Notes under the pieces: model-generated
The model's input: only the letters and a program-made list of their open reading frames with translations
Databases searched by the model: none
What the model was told of the DNA's origin: nothing
Program-made: the position numbers and the translations under genes
NCBI GenBank assembly: GCA_902510475.1
Contig: CABXCC010000011.1
Span: 1-39,769, forward strand
DNA: 39,769 nucleotides
Direction of reading: 5' to 3'
DNA from: an uncultured Bacteroidota bacterium
Lineage (GTDB): Bacteria; Bacteroidota; Bacteroidia; Flavobacteriales; Flavobacteriaceae
Shown here: positions 27,301 to 35,462 of the stretch, piece by piece
Numbering within the stretch: the stretch's first letter is position 1
Layout of the letters: each line of letters begins with the position of its first letter

Positions 27301-27696
27301 CCCTTACTTATATATAAATTTGAAGCTTTTGAGTTATTTAAAACACTAATTGATTCTGTGAATAAGGAAATCCTATCTTTTCTTTTTAAAGCTGAAATTT
27401 CAACGGATAATAACAAAAATGTTCAAGAGGCCTCTAGTAGAAGAAGACCAATGAATGTAAATACCTCTAAGGATGAAATTCCAAACACAGAAGAGTTGAG
27501 ACAAAGAAATAGAGCTATTACAAACCAGCAAAGTAATCAACAGGTAGAAACTATCATAAGGTCAAAACCAAAAGTGGGAAGAAATGATAAGGTTACAATT
27601 AAAAACATAAAAACTGCTGAGAAAAAAGAAATGAAATACAAGCATGCTGAAAAACTCGTTAACTCAGGAGAATGGATGATTACAGGAAATGGCTAA
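24346..27696 (+). CDS. secA: Protein translocase ATPase SecA (long Bacteroidota form)
   Basis: SecA drives preproteins through SecYEG by ATP hydrolysis. The 1116 aa sequence shows Walker A MQTGEGKT (190-197), VDEVDSVLIDDARTPL, TNMAGRGTDI and LRGRSGRQGDPGSS in order. It is longer than E. coli SecA (901 aa) by an insert near the N-terminus (about 55-105, helical and charged) and another at about 335-450. Both seem general in this phylum. The C-terminus ends KLVNSGEWMITGNG, with no Cys-rich zinc/SecB-binding motif. The ATG at 24346 gives the expected MLGKILKLFVGDKSKKD start. The gap of 100 bp before it holds a weak TATATTTA at 24305-24312; meaB follows after 12 bp. Confidence 0.97.
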   Translation: MLGKILKLFVGDKSKKDLKTITPIIDQIHSFEDEIGKLSNDELRNQTSLFKEQIKSSVSDVDDKIENLKIELEKTKDFDKKESLFTEIDKLNEEAYKINEITLNQILPKAFAVIKETAKRFVDNKEIVVTASEYDLELSTEKDYVNVTKDKATWLNSWDAAGKKIVWDMVHYDVQLIGGVAMHQGKIAEMQTGEGKTLVATLPVYLNALTGKGVHLVTVNDYLAKRDSAWMAPIFQFHGLSVDCIDYHRPNSAERIKAYNSDITYGTNNEFGFDYLRDNMANSTDDLVQRKHNFAIVDEVDSVLIDDARTPLIISGAIPKGDKHEFNELKPKIERIVSTQRKFLVNTLAEAKGQISSGNDDEGSFNLLRVFRGIPKNKALIKYLSEGGIKQLLQKTENFYMQDNNREMPKIDKELYYVIDEKNNQIELTDKGIEFLSGKDDPNFFIMPEIGIEISKIEEKGLSKEEEAKEKDELYRDFSIKSERIHTINQLLKAYALFEKDIQYVVMENKVMIVDEQTGRIMDGRRYSDGLHQAIEAKENVKIEAATQTFATITLQNYFRMYNKLSGMTGTAVTEAGEFWEIYKLDVFEIPTNRPIQRDDRQDLIYKTKREKYNAVIDEVTDLSRSGRPVLIGTTSVEISELLGRMLKIRKIPHNILNAKLHKKESDVVAEAGKPGQVTIATNMAGRGTDIKLIDQVKENGGLAIVGTERHDSRRVDRQLRGRSGRQGDPGSSQFYVSLEDNLMRLFGAEKIAKMMDRMGLKEGEVIQHSMITDSIERAQKKVEENNFGIRKRLLEYDDVMNAQREVIYRRRNNSLFGERLRIDISNMIYDTCESIVISNKSVNDYKNFEFELIRYFSITTDINSDSFESMNEKEITDKIYSVVLKHYLNKIENNAKLAFPVIKHVYEKQREKYKRIVVPFTDGIKTLQVITDLERAYNSDGEQLVTDFEKNISLAILDDSWKTHLRKMDELKQSVQLAVHEQKDPLLIYKFEAFELFKTLIDSVNKEILSFLFKAEISTDNNKNVQEASSRRRPMNVNTSKDEIPNTEELRQRNRAITNQQSNQQVETIIRSKPKVGRNDKVTIKNIKTAEKKEMKYKHAEKLVNSGEWMITGNG

Positions 27697-27708
27697 ATCA
27701 CTATCAGT

Positions 27709-28695
27709 TTGGAGATAAAAAGAAATATCAATTACAAAGACATTTGTAAAAAACTAGTCAATAAAGACCTTACTTCTTTATCAAAAGCAATTACACTTAT
27801 TGAAAGCAATAATAAAAATGACAGATTATTAGCCAATAAGATTCTCACGGAACTTCAAAATAAAAATGAAAAAAACACCCTCAGAATAGGAGTAACGGGT
27901 GTTCCTGGTGCAGGAAAAAGTACATTTATTGAAAATTTTGGATCAAATCTAACAGATCTAGGAAAAAAAGTTGCTGTTCTTACAATTGATCCATCTAGTA
28001 CTATTAGCAAAGGAAGTATACTTGGTGATAAAACAAGGATGGAGAAACTTTCTCAAAATAAAAATGTATTCATTAGACCTACAGCAGCCTCTAATTTTCA
28101 AGGTGGAGTGGCTAAAAATACTCGTGAATCTATTTTTTTATGTGAATCTGCAGGTTATGATATTATTATTGTTGAAACTGTTGGAGTTGGGCAAAATGAA
28201 ATTAGTGTGTCTGAGATGGTTGACTTTTTTTTATTACTTAAAATAGCAGGTTCTGGAGATGAACTTCAAGGAATAAAAAGAGGTATAATAGAGATGTCTG
28301 ATTTAATTGCAATCAATAAATGCGATGGTGAAAATATTGAGAATTCTGAGAAATCTAAAAATGAATTTAAATTAGCTCTTAAACTATTTCCTAAAAAAAA
28401 TTCTGAATGGATTCCAAAAGTTTTAACCTGTAGTTCTGTGAATGGGAAAGGGTTAGAGGAAATTTGGAAGAATATTAAAAGCTATCAAGAATTGACTAAA
28501 AAGAACAATTATTTTTTTGAAAACAGAATCAATCAGAATAAATTTTGGTTAAGGCAAATGATAAATGAATCGATTCAGCGAAATTTCTACGAAAATTCAG
28601 CTGTAAAAAAAGAACTACTAAAGCAATTAAAAAAAATAGAGAAATGCGAAACTTCTGTTTTTGAAGCCACTCAAGCTATTTTAGCTTCTCAATAA
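27709..28695 (+). CDS. meaB: Methylmalonyl-CoA mutase-associated GTPase MeaB
   Basis: MeaB (ArgK family) is a G-protein chaperone that guards and reactivates adenosylcobalamin-dependent methylmalonyl-CoA mutase. The 328 aa protein has Walker A GVPGAGKS (64-71), DPSSTISKGSILGDKTRM, the switch segment VETVGVGQNE, and the base-specificity motif NKCD. The start is TTG at 27709, 12 bp after secA; SKAITLIESN fits the family's early residues and no ATG is near, so the TTG is well supported. It is probably read through from secA. The 3' end overlaps the PAP2 gene tail-to-tail by 15 bp. Confidence 0.95.
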   Translation: MEIKRNINYKDICKKLVNKDLTSLSKAITLIESNNKNDRLLANKILTELQNKNEKNTLRIGVTGVPGAGKSTFIENFGSNLTDLGKKVAVLTIDPSSTISKGSILGDKTRMEKLSQNKNVFIRPTAASNFQGGVAKNTRESIFLCESAGYDIIIVETVGVGQNEISVSEMVDFFLLLKIAGSGDELQGIKRGIIEMSDLIAINKCDGENIENSEKSKNEFKLALKLFPKKNSEWIPKVLTCSSVNGKGLEEIWKNIKSYQELTKKNNYFFENRINQNKFWLRQMINESIQRNFYENSAVKKELLKQLKKIEKCETSVFEATQAILASQ

Positions 28696-29247
28696 TTTGA
28701 AATAATTTATAATATAGGAGGCAGTATTTCCAAAAATAAAACCAAAACAAAGTCCAGTAATGGTATCTAAAGGGTAGTGTACCCCTAAATAGACCCTACT
28801 GTATGCAAAAACGGCAACCCAGAAAACTAATAATAACGAAATCCACTTTTTATAAGAAAACTTAAAGGTGGTTATTATAAGAGTAGTTACAGCAATGGAG
28901 TTGGCAGCATGTGCAGAGAAAAAACCGTATTTTCCACAACGAATATCGATATTTCTTAAGTATTGCTGAAGCTCTTCTACCCTACAGGGCCTTAATCTTT
29001 CAAATGTATCTTTTACAAGGTTTGTGAATTGATCTGTAAAAAGAATTAGAAGTGCAATTGAAAATAAAATAAGGAATAATTTATAAAATCCATTTTCTTT
29101 GTATAGGAGAAATATAATAATCAAAAACAGTGGTAAAAAAGTATATTTATCTGTAATTGCTAACCATATATAGTCCCATGACTCATTTCCTAAATTGTTA
29201 AGAAAAATAAGAAGTTCTGTATCTAGTTCTTTTAACTTATCTAGCAT
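28681..29247 (-). CDS. PAP2-family membrane phosphatase
   Basis: The 188 aa inner-membrane protein has about five to six helices and the three-part PAP2 signature: KDTFERLRP (K-x6-RP), FSAHAANS (in place of PSGH) and SRVYLGVHYPLD (SR-x5-H-x3-D). Catalysis uses the two His. Members remove phosphate from lipids such as undecaprenyl pyrophosphate, phosphatidic acid or lipid A; the substrate here is not certain. The gene start overlaps the MATE gene by 11 bp, so it closes the minus-strand run from the LPS-kinase-like gene. Confidence 0.92.
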   Translation of the reverse strand: MLDKLKELDTELLIFLNNLGNESWDYIWLAITDKYTFLPLFLIIIFLLYKENGFYKLFLILFSIALLILFTDQFTNLVKDTFERLRPCRVEELQQYLRNIDIRCGKYGFFSAHAANSIAVTTLIITTFKFSYKKWISLLLVFWVAVFAYSRVYLGVHYPLDTITGLCFGFIFGNTASYIINYFKLLRS

Positions 29248-30613
29248 ATTTAATCATCTTATTGGTAACGTAAGCGAATCTTAAATATAGGAAAACTGAA
29301 GAGAAAAGAAGACCGCATAATAAACCAATCCATATACCTACCTCTTTTAATTGAGAAAAGTCTCCATAGTAATAACTAATAGGGAATCCAACAACCCAAT
29401 AAGCAATGAATACAATAATTGTTGGAATTTTTACGTCTTGCATTCCTCTTAATGTACCTAAAATTATGACCTGTGCACTATCAAATAACTGAAATAGAGA
29501 AACAATTATAAATAAAGTTGCTGCTTTGTCAACAATTTCTAAATTTTTTGCATAATTAATCGTGTCTGTAATATCTATATAGATATAGGGCAAAGCGTCT
29601 CTTAAGAGAAATATTAATAATGAAAAAATAGTTGCAAATACAATACCCAAGAAAAGAATAGACAATGATATTCTTTTAAGTTCCAGATAATTATTTAAGC
29701 CTTTTTGGTTACCTGCCCGAATAGCTGCGCTGACACTGAGTCCGCTTGCTATCATAAAGGTCATTGAAGAAATATTTAATACAATTTGGTTTGCAGCTTG
29801 GGTAATTTCACCAAGTAAACCACTCAACCAAATGGCAGCAGTAAAAATACCTACTTCAAATAACATTTGTAGGGATGTAGGCAAGCCTAAAGAAACTATT
29901 TTTTTTATCATTTCTCTGTTAATAATAAACTTAAAAACATGGGAAAGATAATCTCTAATTATATTTCGATTGTAAAGAAGGAAAAACAGAAATCCAAACA
30001 TAATTATCCTTGAAATTAATGTTCCAATTGCTGCACCAATAATACCCATCTGAGGAAAACCAAATTTTCCAAAAATTAGAATATAATTTATAATAACATT
30101 TACAACATTTGCCAGAATTGTTGCATACATTGAATTTGCTGTAAGGGATAAGCCATCGCTAAATTGCTTGAGAGCTTGAAACATTAATAAAGGAATCAGC
30201 GAAAATGCAACAATATCTAGATAAGGAATTGCTAATTCAACAACATTCTCAGGTTGATCTAAAACATACAATAAAGGTTTAAACAAAAGAATTGCACCAA
30301 ACAGAAAACAACCTAGAAACAAACACAAAATAAATCCGTTAACAAAAGATTTTTTTAGGTCCGTTTTATGATTTCTACTATGTGCTTCTGCTACAACTGG
30401 AGTAATAGCTGCAGAAAAGCCTATTCCAATTGACATTGCTATAAAAATAAAACTATTTCCCAGTGATACGGCTGCAAGATTTGTTGGGTCAAGTTTTCCA
30501 ACCATAATATTGTCAATCATACCAACTAGCGTATGGCCTAGGAGCCCAAGAATAATAGGGAATGATAATTTTAAGTTATAGGAAAATTCCTTTGTGTAGT
30601 CTTGTAAAAACAA
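29237..30613 (-). CDS. MATE-family efflux transporter
   Basis: The 458 aa protein has about twelve hydrophobic helices in two similar halves. The first carries GLLGHTLVGMIDNIMVGKL and LAAVSLGNS, typical of MATE proteins; the second half begins with IKKIVSLGLPTSLQMLFEVG. MATE pumps expel cationic drugs or metabolites with H+ or Na+; the substrate cannot be told. It begins 2 bp after def ends and overlaps the PAP2 gene by 11 bp. Confidence 0.94.
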   Translation of the reverse strand: MFLQDYTKEFSYNLKLSFPIILGLLGHTLVGMIDNIMVGKLDPTNLAAVSLGNSFIFIAMSIGIGFSAAITPVVAEAHSRNHKTDLKKSFVNGFILCLFLGCFLFGAILLFKPLLYVLDQPENVVELAIPYLDIVAFSLIPLLMFQALKQFSDGLSLTANSMYATILANVVNVIINYILIFGKFGFPQMGIIGAAIGTLISRIIMFGFLFFLLYNRNIIRDYLSHVFKFIINREMIKKIVSLGLPTSLQMLFEVGIFTAAIWLSGLLGEITQAANQIVLNISSMTFMIASGLSVSAAIRAGNQKGLNNYLELKRISLSILFLGIVFATIFSLLIFLLRDALPYIYIDITDTINYAKNLEIVDKAATLFIIVSLFQLFDSAQVIILGTLRGMQDVKIPTIIVFIAYWVVGFPISYYYGDFSQLKEVGIWIGLLCGLLFSSVFLYLRFAYVTNKMIKYAR

Positions 30614-30615
30614 AC

Positions 30616-31191
30616 TTATTTTTTAAAAAATTTCATTTTATAATCAACAGAAACTTTGCCAATCATTATGTTGTTTAGTTTTCCTTTTATTAATTTCTTT
30701 TTAAAAGGCGAAATTTTATCTGTAAATAAGGCACCTTCCAAATGATCATATTCGTGTTGAATTACCCTTGCTAAAATACCCGAAAAAGTTTCCTGGTGAT
30801 AGGTAAAATTTTCATCTTGGTATTTTATAGTTATATCAGACTTTCTATTAATATGTTCACGAATATTAGGAATACTTAAACAACCTTCTTCAAAAGAAGC
30901 ATTTTCACCAAATTCATCGATCATAACAGGATTAATAAAAGTTTTTTTAACAGATTTGACCTCAAAACCAGAATTTTGCTCAAAATCATCAGTGTCAAAA
31001 GGGGATGTATCAATCACAAATAGACGTATTGATTTGCCAATTTGAGGAGCAGCAAGGCCTACTCCACTTGCATCATACATTGTTTCATACATATCAGAAA
31101 TCAATTTATTAAGCTCTGGATAGTCTGCTGGAATTTCTATAGCTTTTGTTTTTAAAACTATTGCACCATACCCTGTAATTGGTAAAACCAT
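30616..31191 (-). CDS. def: Peptide deformylase
   Basis: Def removes the formyl group from the initiator Met of new proteins. The 191 aa sequence has all three motifs: GVGLAAPQIG, EEGCLSIP (metal-binding Cys) and IQHEYDHLEG (two metal-binding His and the catalytic Glu). The start MVLPITGYGAIVLK fits the family. It lies 33 bp after ruvX, with a TAnnTTTG box in the gap, and 2 bp before the MATE gene. Confidence 0.96.
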   Translation of the reverse strand: MVLPITGYGAIVLKTKAIEIPADYPELNKLISDMYETMYDASGVGLAAPQIGKSIRLFVIDTSPFDTDDFEQNSGFEVKSVKKTFINPVMIDEFGENASFEEGCLSIPNIREHINRKSDITIKYQDENFTYHQETFSGILARVIQHEYDHLEGALFTDKISPFKKKLIKGKLNNIMIGKVSVDYKMKFFKK

Positions 31192-31204
31192 CTAAAAATT
31201 TTTT

Positions 31205-31212
31205 CAAAATTA
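31205..31212 (-). promoter_or_regulatory. -7 box for def
   Basis: The minus strand reads TAATTTTG, a full TAnnTTTG match, 13 nt before the def start. A TTTG stands 15 bp upstream (31231-31228), shorter than the usual spacer. It would let def, MATE and PAP2 be expressed apart from ruvX. Confidence 0.4.
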
Positions 31213-31224
31213 CGATAATAAAAA

Positions 31225-31647
31225 TTACAAATTCGATTTATTGTAAGTCAAATAATCTTGTAATATTATTGCAGCACTAACCTTATCTATTAACGACTTG
31301 TTAGATCTTTTCTTTTTACCCAAACCACTAGAAGCAATGACCCTAGATGCTAATTTTGAGGTAAATCTCTCATCAAATCTTTCTATTTCAATTGCAGGAA
31401 ATTTGTTCTTGAACTTTATTATAAAAATTTTGATTGAACTTTCAATTTCCGAATCAACTCCTGACAACCTTTTTGGGTAACCAATAATCACTTTAGAAAT
31501 CTCCTCTTTTAAAAATAAATCCATGAAGAAATTAAATGCATTGTCGTATTCAATAGTTGTTAAAGGAAAAGCAAAAATTTTTTCCTGATCGGTTATTGAT
31601 AAACCAATTCTTTTTAAACCAAAATCGATAGCTAGGTATTTAGACAT
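31225..31647 (-). CDS. ruvX: RuvX/YqgF RNase H-fold nuclease
   Basis: The 140 aa protein is the YqgF family, thought to resolve Holliday junctions and also tied to 16S rRNA 5'-end maturation. It shows YLAIDFGLKRIGLSITD with the first catalytic Asp, VIGYPKRLSG, FDERFTSKLA and the closing DKVSAAIILQDYL. The length is normal. It begins 2 bp after the LPS-kinase-like gene, so both are on one transcript. Confidence 0.95.
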   Translation of the reverse strand: MSKYLAIDFGLKRIGLSITDQEKIFAFPLTTIEYDNAFNFFMDLFLKEEISKVIIGYPKRLSGVDSEIESSIKIFIIKFKNKFPAIEIERFDERFTSKLASRVIASSGLGKKKRSNKSLIDKVSAAIILQDYLTYNKSNL

Positions 31648-31649
31648 AA

Positions 31650-32402
31650 TTAACTTTTAAAAATATTTTTTATTTTTTTTCGCTTTCCCCTGTTGGTTTG
31701 GAAATTTTGAGAATATTTTTTGATCTTTTCAAAAATCAAATCTTTATTTATATTTACAATTTCTGAATAAAAATGACTTACTTTTTTAATTGATTCATCA
31801 GAAAGATTAAGTCTTCTAAAATTTTTTAATCGATCTTCAAAATTCATTTTTTTAAAATTCATCCTATTTAAATCAATTAAAAATAATTTGTAATCATTTT
31901 CAATCTTCTTAATTATTGTATTACTAGTTGAGTGATCTAAAAACATGAATCCGTTTTCATGAAGCTTATGAGTAAACAATACAAATTTCTTGATCAATTT
32001 ATCCCTTGACTCTAATTCTTTGTTTTCAAAAACATGTTTCATATCGAAATCATAATCAATATTTTTACAAACGTAAAAACTATCATCTAAAAGATAATAT
32101 TTTGAATTTTCAATATAAGCTATTGGGTCAGGTGTTAAAATATTGTAATCCAATAACTTGTTTGCATGTAAAAAGGATCTACAAGCTTTTGTAGACCTGA
32201 AAACAGAATATACCAGTCGGTTAATAAAATTGGGCCGTTTGAATCTTTTGATATTAATATATAAATCATCAATTCTAAAAACTTTAACAGTGTTTCTCGA
32301 ATCTTTAATCAATTCCCCCTCACGATCAAAGTTTTTAATACATAGATTAATCTTTTCTTGAAAAGAAAAATATTTATCGTTAATAGAAGAGAATTTATTC
32401 AA
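31650..32402 (-). CDS. LPS/Kdo kinase-like protein (InaA/WaaP superfamily)
   Basis: The 250 aa protein has a eukaryote-like kinase fold cut down as in LPS core kinases. The likely ATP Lys is Lys52 in NIKRFK. The catalytic loop is HENGFMFLDHSTSNTI with Asp156 and Asn161, and the metal-binding Asp177 lies in LIDLNRM. It probably phosphorylates Kdo or a heptose of the LPS core at the inner face of the membrane, but the acceptor is inferred. The end is strongly basic (GKRKKIKN). It leads the run ruvX - def - MATE - PAP2 and is divergent from the tsaC-like gene across 37 bp. Confidence 0.82.
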   Translation of the reverse strand: MNKFSSINDKYFSFQEKINLCIKNFDREGELIKDSRNTVKVFRIDDLYINIKRFKRPNFINRLVYSVFRSTKACRSFLHANKLLDYNILTPDPIAYIENSKYYLLDDSFYVCKNIDYDFDMKHVFENKELESRDKLIKKFVLFTHKLHENGFMFLDHSTSNTIIKKIENDYKLFLIDLNRMNFKKMNFEDRLKNFRRLNLSDESIKKVSHFYSEIVNINKDLIFEKIKKYSQNFQTNRGKRKKIKNIFKS

Positions 32403-32413
32403 AAGGTATTTTA

Positions 32414-32421
32414 TATTTTTG
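32414..32421 (+). promoter_or_regulatory. -7 box for the tsaC-like operon
   Basis: TATTTTTG, a full TAnnTTTG match, ends 18 nt before the start codon at 32440, inside the 37 bp divergent gap. No -33 TTG at the usual distance. Confidence 0.45.
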
Positions 32422-32439
32422 ATGTAAATATATCTATTA

Positions 32440-33009
32440 ATGGGTAATAATGTAAACGATCAGGTTAAAAAGGCTTTTGATACAGTGAGATCTGGTGGTG
32501 TAATATTATATCCAACCGATACTATTTGGGGATTGGGATGTGATGCAACCAAAAGAGATGCAATTGAAAAGCTTAATTCGATAAAAAAAAGAAATAGTAA
32601 AAGTCCAATGTTATCTCTCGTTAGTGACGTTGAAATGATTTCAAATTACATTGAGGAAATGCCTAAAAATTTATATCAACTTATCTCTCAATTAAACGAA
32701 CCGTCAACAATCTTATACAAATCACCCAAAAATATATGCAATCTTCTAATTTCTGACGACAATAGAGTGGGTTTTAGAATTGTAGAAAATGAATTTTGTA
32801 AATTACTTCTGAAATTAATGAATAGACCACTGGTTTCAACTTCTGCAAATCTGCACAATGAAACTTTTCCAAAATCTTTCAAAGAAATAAATGAAGAGAT
32901 TTTAAAACAAGTTGACTATGTTGTAAATTTGCCGACAGAAAATTGGAATCATAAACCTTCTTCAATTTTTAAAATAAATTTAGATGGTAACTTATTTAAA
33001 ATCAGATAA
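32440..33009 (+). CDS. Threonylcarbamoyl-AMP synthase (Sua5/YrdC family)
   Basis: This enzyme makes threonylcarbamoyl-AMP from threonine, bicarbonate and ATP, for the t6A base at position 37 of tRNAs reading ANN codons. The 189 aa protein is a single YrdC domain: GGVILYPTDTIWGLGCDA at the start, IKKRNSKSPM, VGFRIV, and RPLVSTSANLHNE, all binding-site parts. It has no Sua5-type C-terminal domain, so it is TsaC-like. It opens the operon with cca (4 bp gap), ctaA, the PRiA4b gene and uvrB. Confidence 0.93.
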   Translation: MGNNVNDQVKKAFDTVRSGGVILYPTDTIWGLGCDATKRDAIEKLNSIKKRNSKSPMLSLVSDVEMISNYIEEMPKNLYQLISQLNEPSTILYKSPKNICNLLISDDNRVGFRIVENEFCKLLLKLMNRPLVSTSANLHNETFPKSFKEINEEILKQVDYVVNLPTENWNHKPSSIFKINLDGNLFKIR

Positions 33010-33013
33010 TTAA

Positions 33014-34432
33014 ATGACTAATCTTCAACAAGCTGTTAATCATCCTATTTTTGACAAAATATCTAATTATTGTCAAGAAAAAAATAAAGAATGCTTTGTT
33101 GTTGGGGGTTATGTTAGAGATTTTCTTTTGAAAAGAAAATCAAAAGACATTGATATTTTAGTACTTGGTAGTGGCATTGATGTTGCAAAAAATATTGCAA
33201 AACAAATCGATGAAAAAATTCAGGTTACTGTTTTTAAAAATTTTGGAACCGCATATTTTAAATTTCAAGATTTTGAAATTGAATTTGTTGGCGCAAGAAA
33301 GGAATCTTATTCATCTGATAGCAGAAATCCAATTGTAGAAAGTGGAACTTTAGAGGACGATATAAATAGAAGAGATTTTAAAATTAATTCTATGGCCATT
33401 TCTTTGCATCCGAAAAATTTTGGTCAGCTTATTGATATGCACAACGGATTAGAGGATTTGGAAAAGAAAATAATCAACACACCTCTTGACGCTAAAATCA
33501 CCTTCTCTGATGATCCCCTTAGAATGTTGAGAGCTGTAAGATTTGCAAGTCAATTAAACTTTTCAGTTTCTGATAGTTTAATTAAGACTATGGAGAATTT
33601 AAATTCTAGAATTGAAATCGTTACAAATGAAAGAATTGTAGAGGAGTTAAATAAGATTTTATTATCAGAGACCCCGTCTGTTGGTTTCAAGTTATTAGAA
33701 AAAACAGGACTTCTTGATTACATTTTACCAGAAATTACTAACCTTAAAGGAATAGACGAAATTGAGGGTCAAAAACATAAGGATAATTTCTATCACACAC
33801 TGGAAGTATTAGATAATATTTGTGAGGCCACTGATAATCTTTGGTTACGATGGGCAGCCCTATTACATGATATTGGAAAGGCACCTACTAAGAAATTTAA
33901 CAAAAAAATAGGTTGGACTTTTCACGGACACGAATTTGAAGGTAGTAAAATGGTATACAAATTGTTTAAGAGACTTAAGATGCCGTTAAATGAGAAGATG
34001 AAATATGTGCAAAAACTGGTACTAATGAGTTCCAGACCAATTGTTTTAGCTCAAAAAAATGTTACAGATTCAGCGGTGAGAAGACTTATTTTTGACGCAG
34101 GTGAAGCTGTGGATGATTTAATGACTTTATGTGAAGCAGATATTACAACTAAAAATAAAAGTCGTTTTGAAAAATATCATGACAACTTTAGACTTGTAAG
34201 AAAAAAAATAACTGAAGTTGAAGAAAAGGACAATATTAGAAATTTTCAACCTCCAATTTCCGGAGCAGAAATAATGAAAACATTTAATTTAAAGCCTTGC
34301 AAAACAATTGGTATAATTAAAGAAAATATTAAAGAAGCAATTCTAGAGGGTGATATTGGAAATAATTACGAAGATGCATATAACCTCATGATAAAAGAAG
34401 GTGAAAAATTGGGACTATCTGATGGAAAATAA
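33014..34432 (+). CDS. cca: CCA tRNA nucleotidyltransferase with HD domain
   Basis: This enzyme adds or repairs the CCA 3' end of tRNAs. The 472 aa protein has the class II nucleotidyltransferase head: CFVVGGYVRDFLL, DIDILV (metal-binding Asp pair) and RRDFKINSMA. FSDDPLRMLRAVRFASQL follows, typical of the tRNA-binding neck. An HD phosphohydrolase domain sits at about 255-360 (HTLEVLDNI, LLHDIGKAP, FHGHE). Poly(A) polymerases share the head, but the HD domain and length fit CCA enzymes. It starts 4 bp after the tsaC-like gene and overlaps ctaA by about 11 bp. Confidence 0.92.
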   Translation: MTNLQQAVNHPIFDKISNYCQEKNKECFVVGGYVRDFLLKRKSKDIDILVLGSGIDVAKNIAKQIDEKIQVTVFKNFGTAYFKFQDFEIEFVGARKESYSSDSRNPIVESGTLEDDINRRDFKINSMAISLHPKNFGQLIDMHNGLEDLEKKIINTPLDAKITFSDDPLRMLRAVRFASQLNFSVSDSLIKTMENLNSRIEIVTNERIVEELNKILLSETPSVGFKLLEKTGLLDYILPEITNLKGIDEIEGQKHKDNFYHTLEVLDNICEATDNLWLRWAALLHDIGKAPTKKFNKKIGWTFHGHEFEGSKMVYKLFKRLKMPLNEKMKYVQKLVLMSSRPIVLAQKNVTDSAVRRLIFDAGEAVDDLMTLCEADITTKNKSRFEKYHDNFRLVRKKITEVEEKDNIRNFQPPISGAEIMKTFNLKPCKTIGIIKENIKEAILEGDIGNNYEDAYNLMIKEGEKLGLSDGK

Positions 34433-35462
34433 CTTTCACAAGCTTGCTAAATTATCTTTAGTATTAATTTACATTGTAATTATTGCCGGTGCATTTGTTA
34501 GAATGACTGGCTCAGGTATGGGATGTCCAGATTGGCCAAAATGTTTTGGTTTTTACATTCCTCCCACTGAACAATCTCAAATTTTATTTAAACCCAATAC
34601 AGATTATAATAAAGGACAAATGATAATTTATAATCAGGAAGAGTTATTGGTCGCTAAATCTGATTTTAAAACCGACAAAAGTTTAAATTTAAATAACTGG
34701 GAAGTTTACGAAAAACATGACTATGTCATATTTAACCCCGTACACACATGGATTGAGTATATAAATAGGCTAATTGGAGCAATTTCAGGGATCCCGATTT
34801 TACTATTTACTATTTTATCCATTGTTTACTATAAAAAGTTTAGGCATTTAACTTTCCTTTCGATAGTAACTGTTTTTGCAATGGGATTCCAGGCTTGGCT
34901 AGGTAAAACCGTTGTTGATTCAAATTTAGCTGCATATAAAATTACCATACACATGTTAATGGCGTTATTTATTGTTGCCTTACTTATCTATTTAGTGTAT
35001 TCTGGAAGCAAAAATTTCATTAAAACAAACAAGACATTCAAATATTTAATACTTTTTGGATTGTTTCTTACTTTAATTCAAATTGTTTTAGGTACACAGG
35101 TAAGACAACTGGTAGATGAACAAGCCAAAGTATTTGCATATGATAAATCTATGTGGCTTATCGATATCCCAGATGTTTATGAATATCATAGAACATTTTC
35201 AATATTAGTTATATCCGTTAATACGGCTTTATTTTTAATAAACAAGAAATTACAACTTGGAAATAGGTACATTAACTATGTTATGATGCTTCTTGTATTA
35301 GAAATTTTTACGGGTGCCTCGATGTTTTATTTTGATTTTCCTTTTGGAACTCAGACAGCACATTTGGTGTTTGCTAGTATAATTTTTGGACTTCAATTTT
35401 ATATATTACTTCAAAATTTTTTAACAGAAAATAAATTAAAAGTAAATGATTTACAGACTTAG
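34422..35462 (+). CDS. ctaA: Heme A synthase, COX15/CtaA family
   Basis: This inner-membrane enzyme turns heme O into heme A for cytochrome oxidase. About eight helices are seen, with the family mark GAFVRMTGSGMGCPDWPKCFG at the end of helix 1 and further His-bearing helices (VHTWIEYINRLIGA, ITIHMLMAL, EYHRTFSILV, QTAHLVFA), which bind the hemes. A polar insert of about 60 residues lies between helices 1 and 2. I start at the ATG at 34422 because ENNFHKLAKLSLVLIYIVIIAG is the expected beginning; an ATG at 34401 would add seven residues and lengthen the overlap with cca. The product is then 346 aa. Confidence 0.93.
   Translation: MENNFHKLAKLSLVLIYIVIIAGAFVRMTGSGMGCPDWPKCFGFYIPPTEQSQILFKPNTDYNKGQMIIYNQEELLVAKSDFKTDKSLNLNNWEVYEKHDYVIFNPVHTWIEYINRLIGAISGIPILLFTILSIVYYKKFRHLTFLSIVTVFAMGFQAWLGKTVVDSNLAAYKITIHMLMALFIVALLIYLVYSGSKNFIKTNKTFKYLILFGLFLTLIQIVLGTQVRQLVDEQAKVFAYDKSMWLIDIPDVYEYHRTFSILVISVNTALFLINKKLQLGNRYINYVMMLLVLEIFTGASMFYFDFPFGTQTAHLVFASIIFGLQFYILLQNFLTENKLKVNDLQT

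Noticed and set aside
32178-32196. Short inverted repeat TCTACAA / TTGTAGA
   Set aside because: It lies inside the LPS-kinase-like coding region, is only 7 bp per arm and has no T run; likely chance.
34401-34421. Upstream ATG of ctaA
   Set aside because: It adds KNWDYL, which does not fit the family, and extends the overlap with cca; the Met at 34422 fits better.
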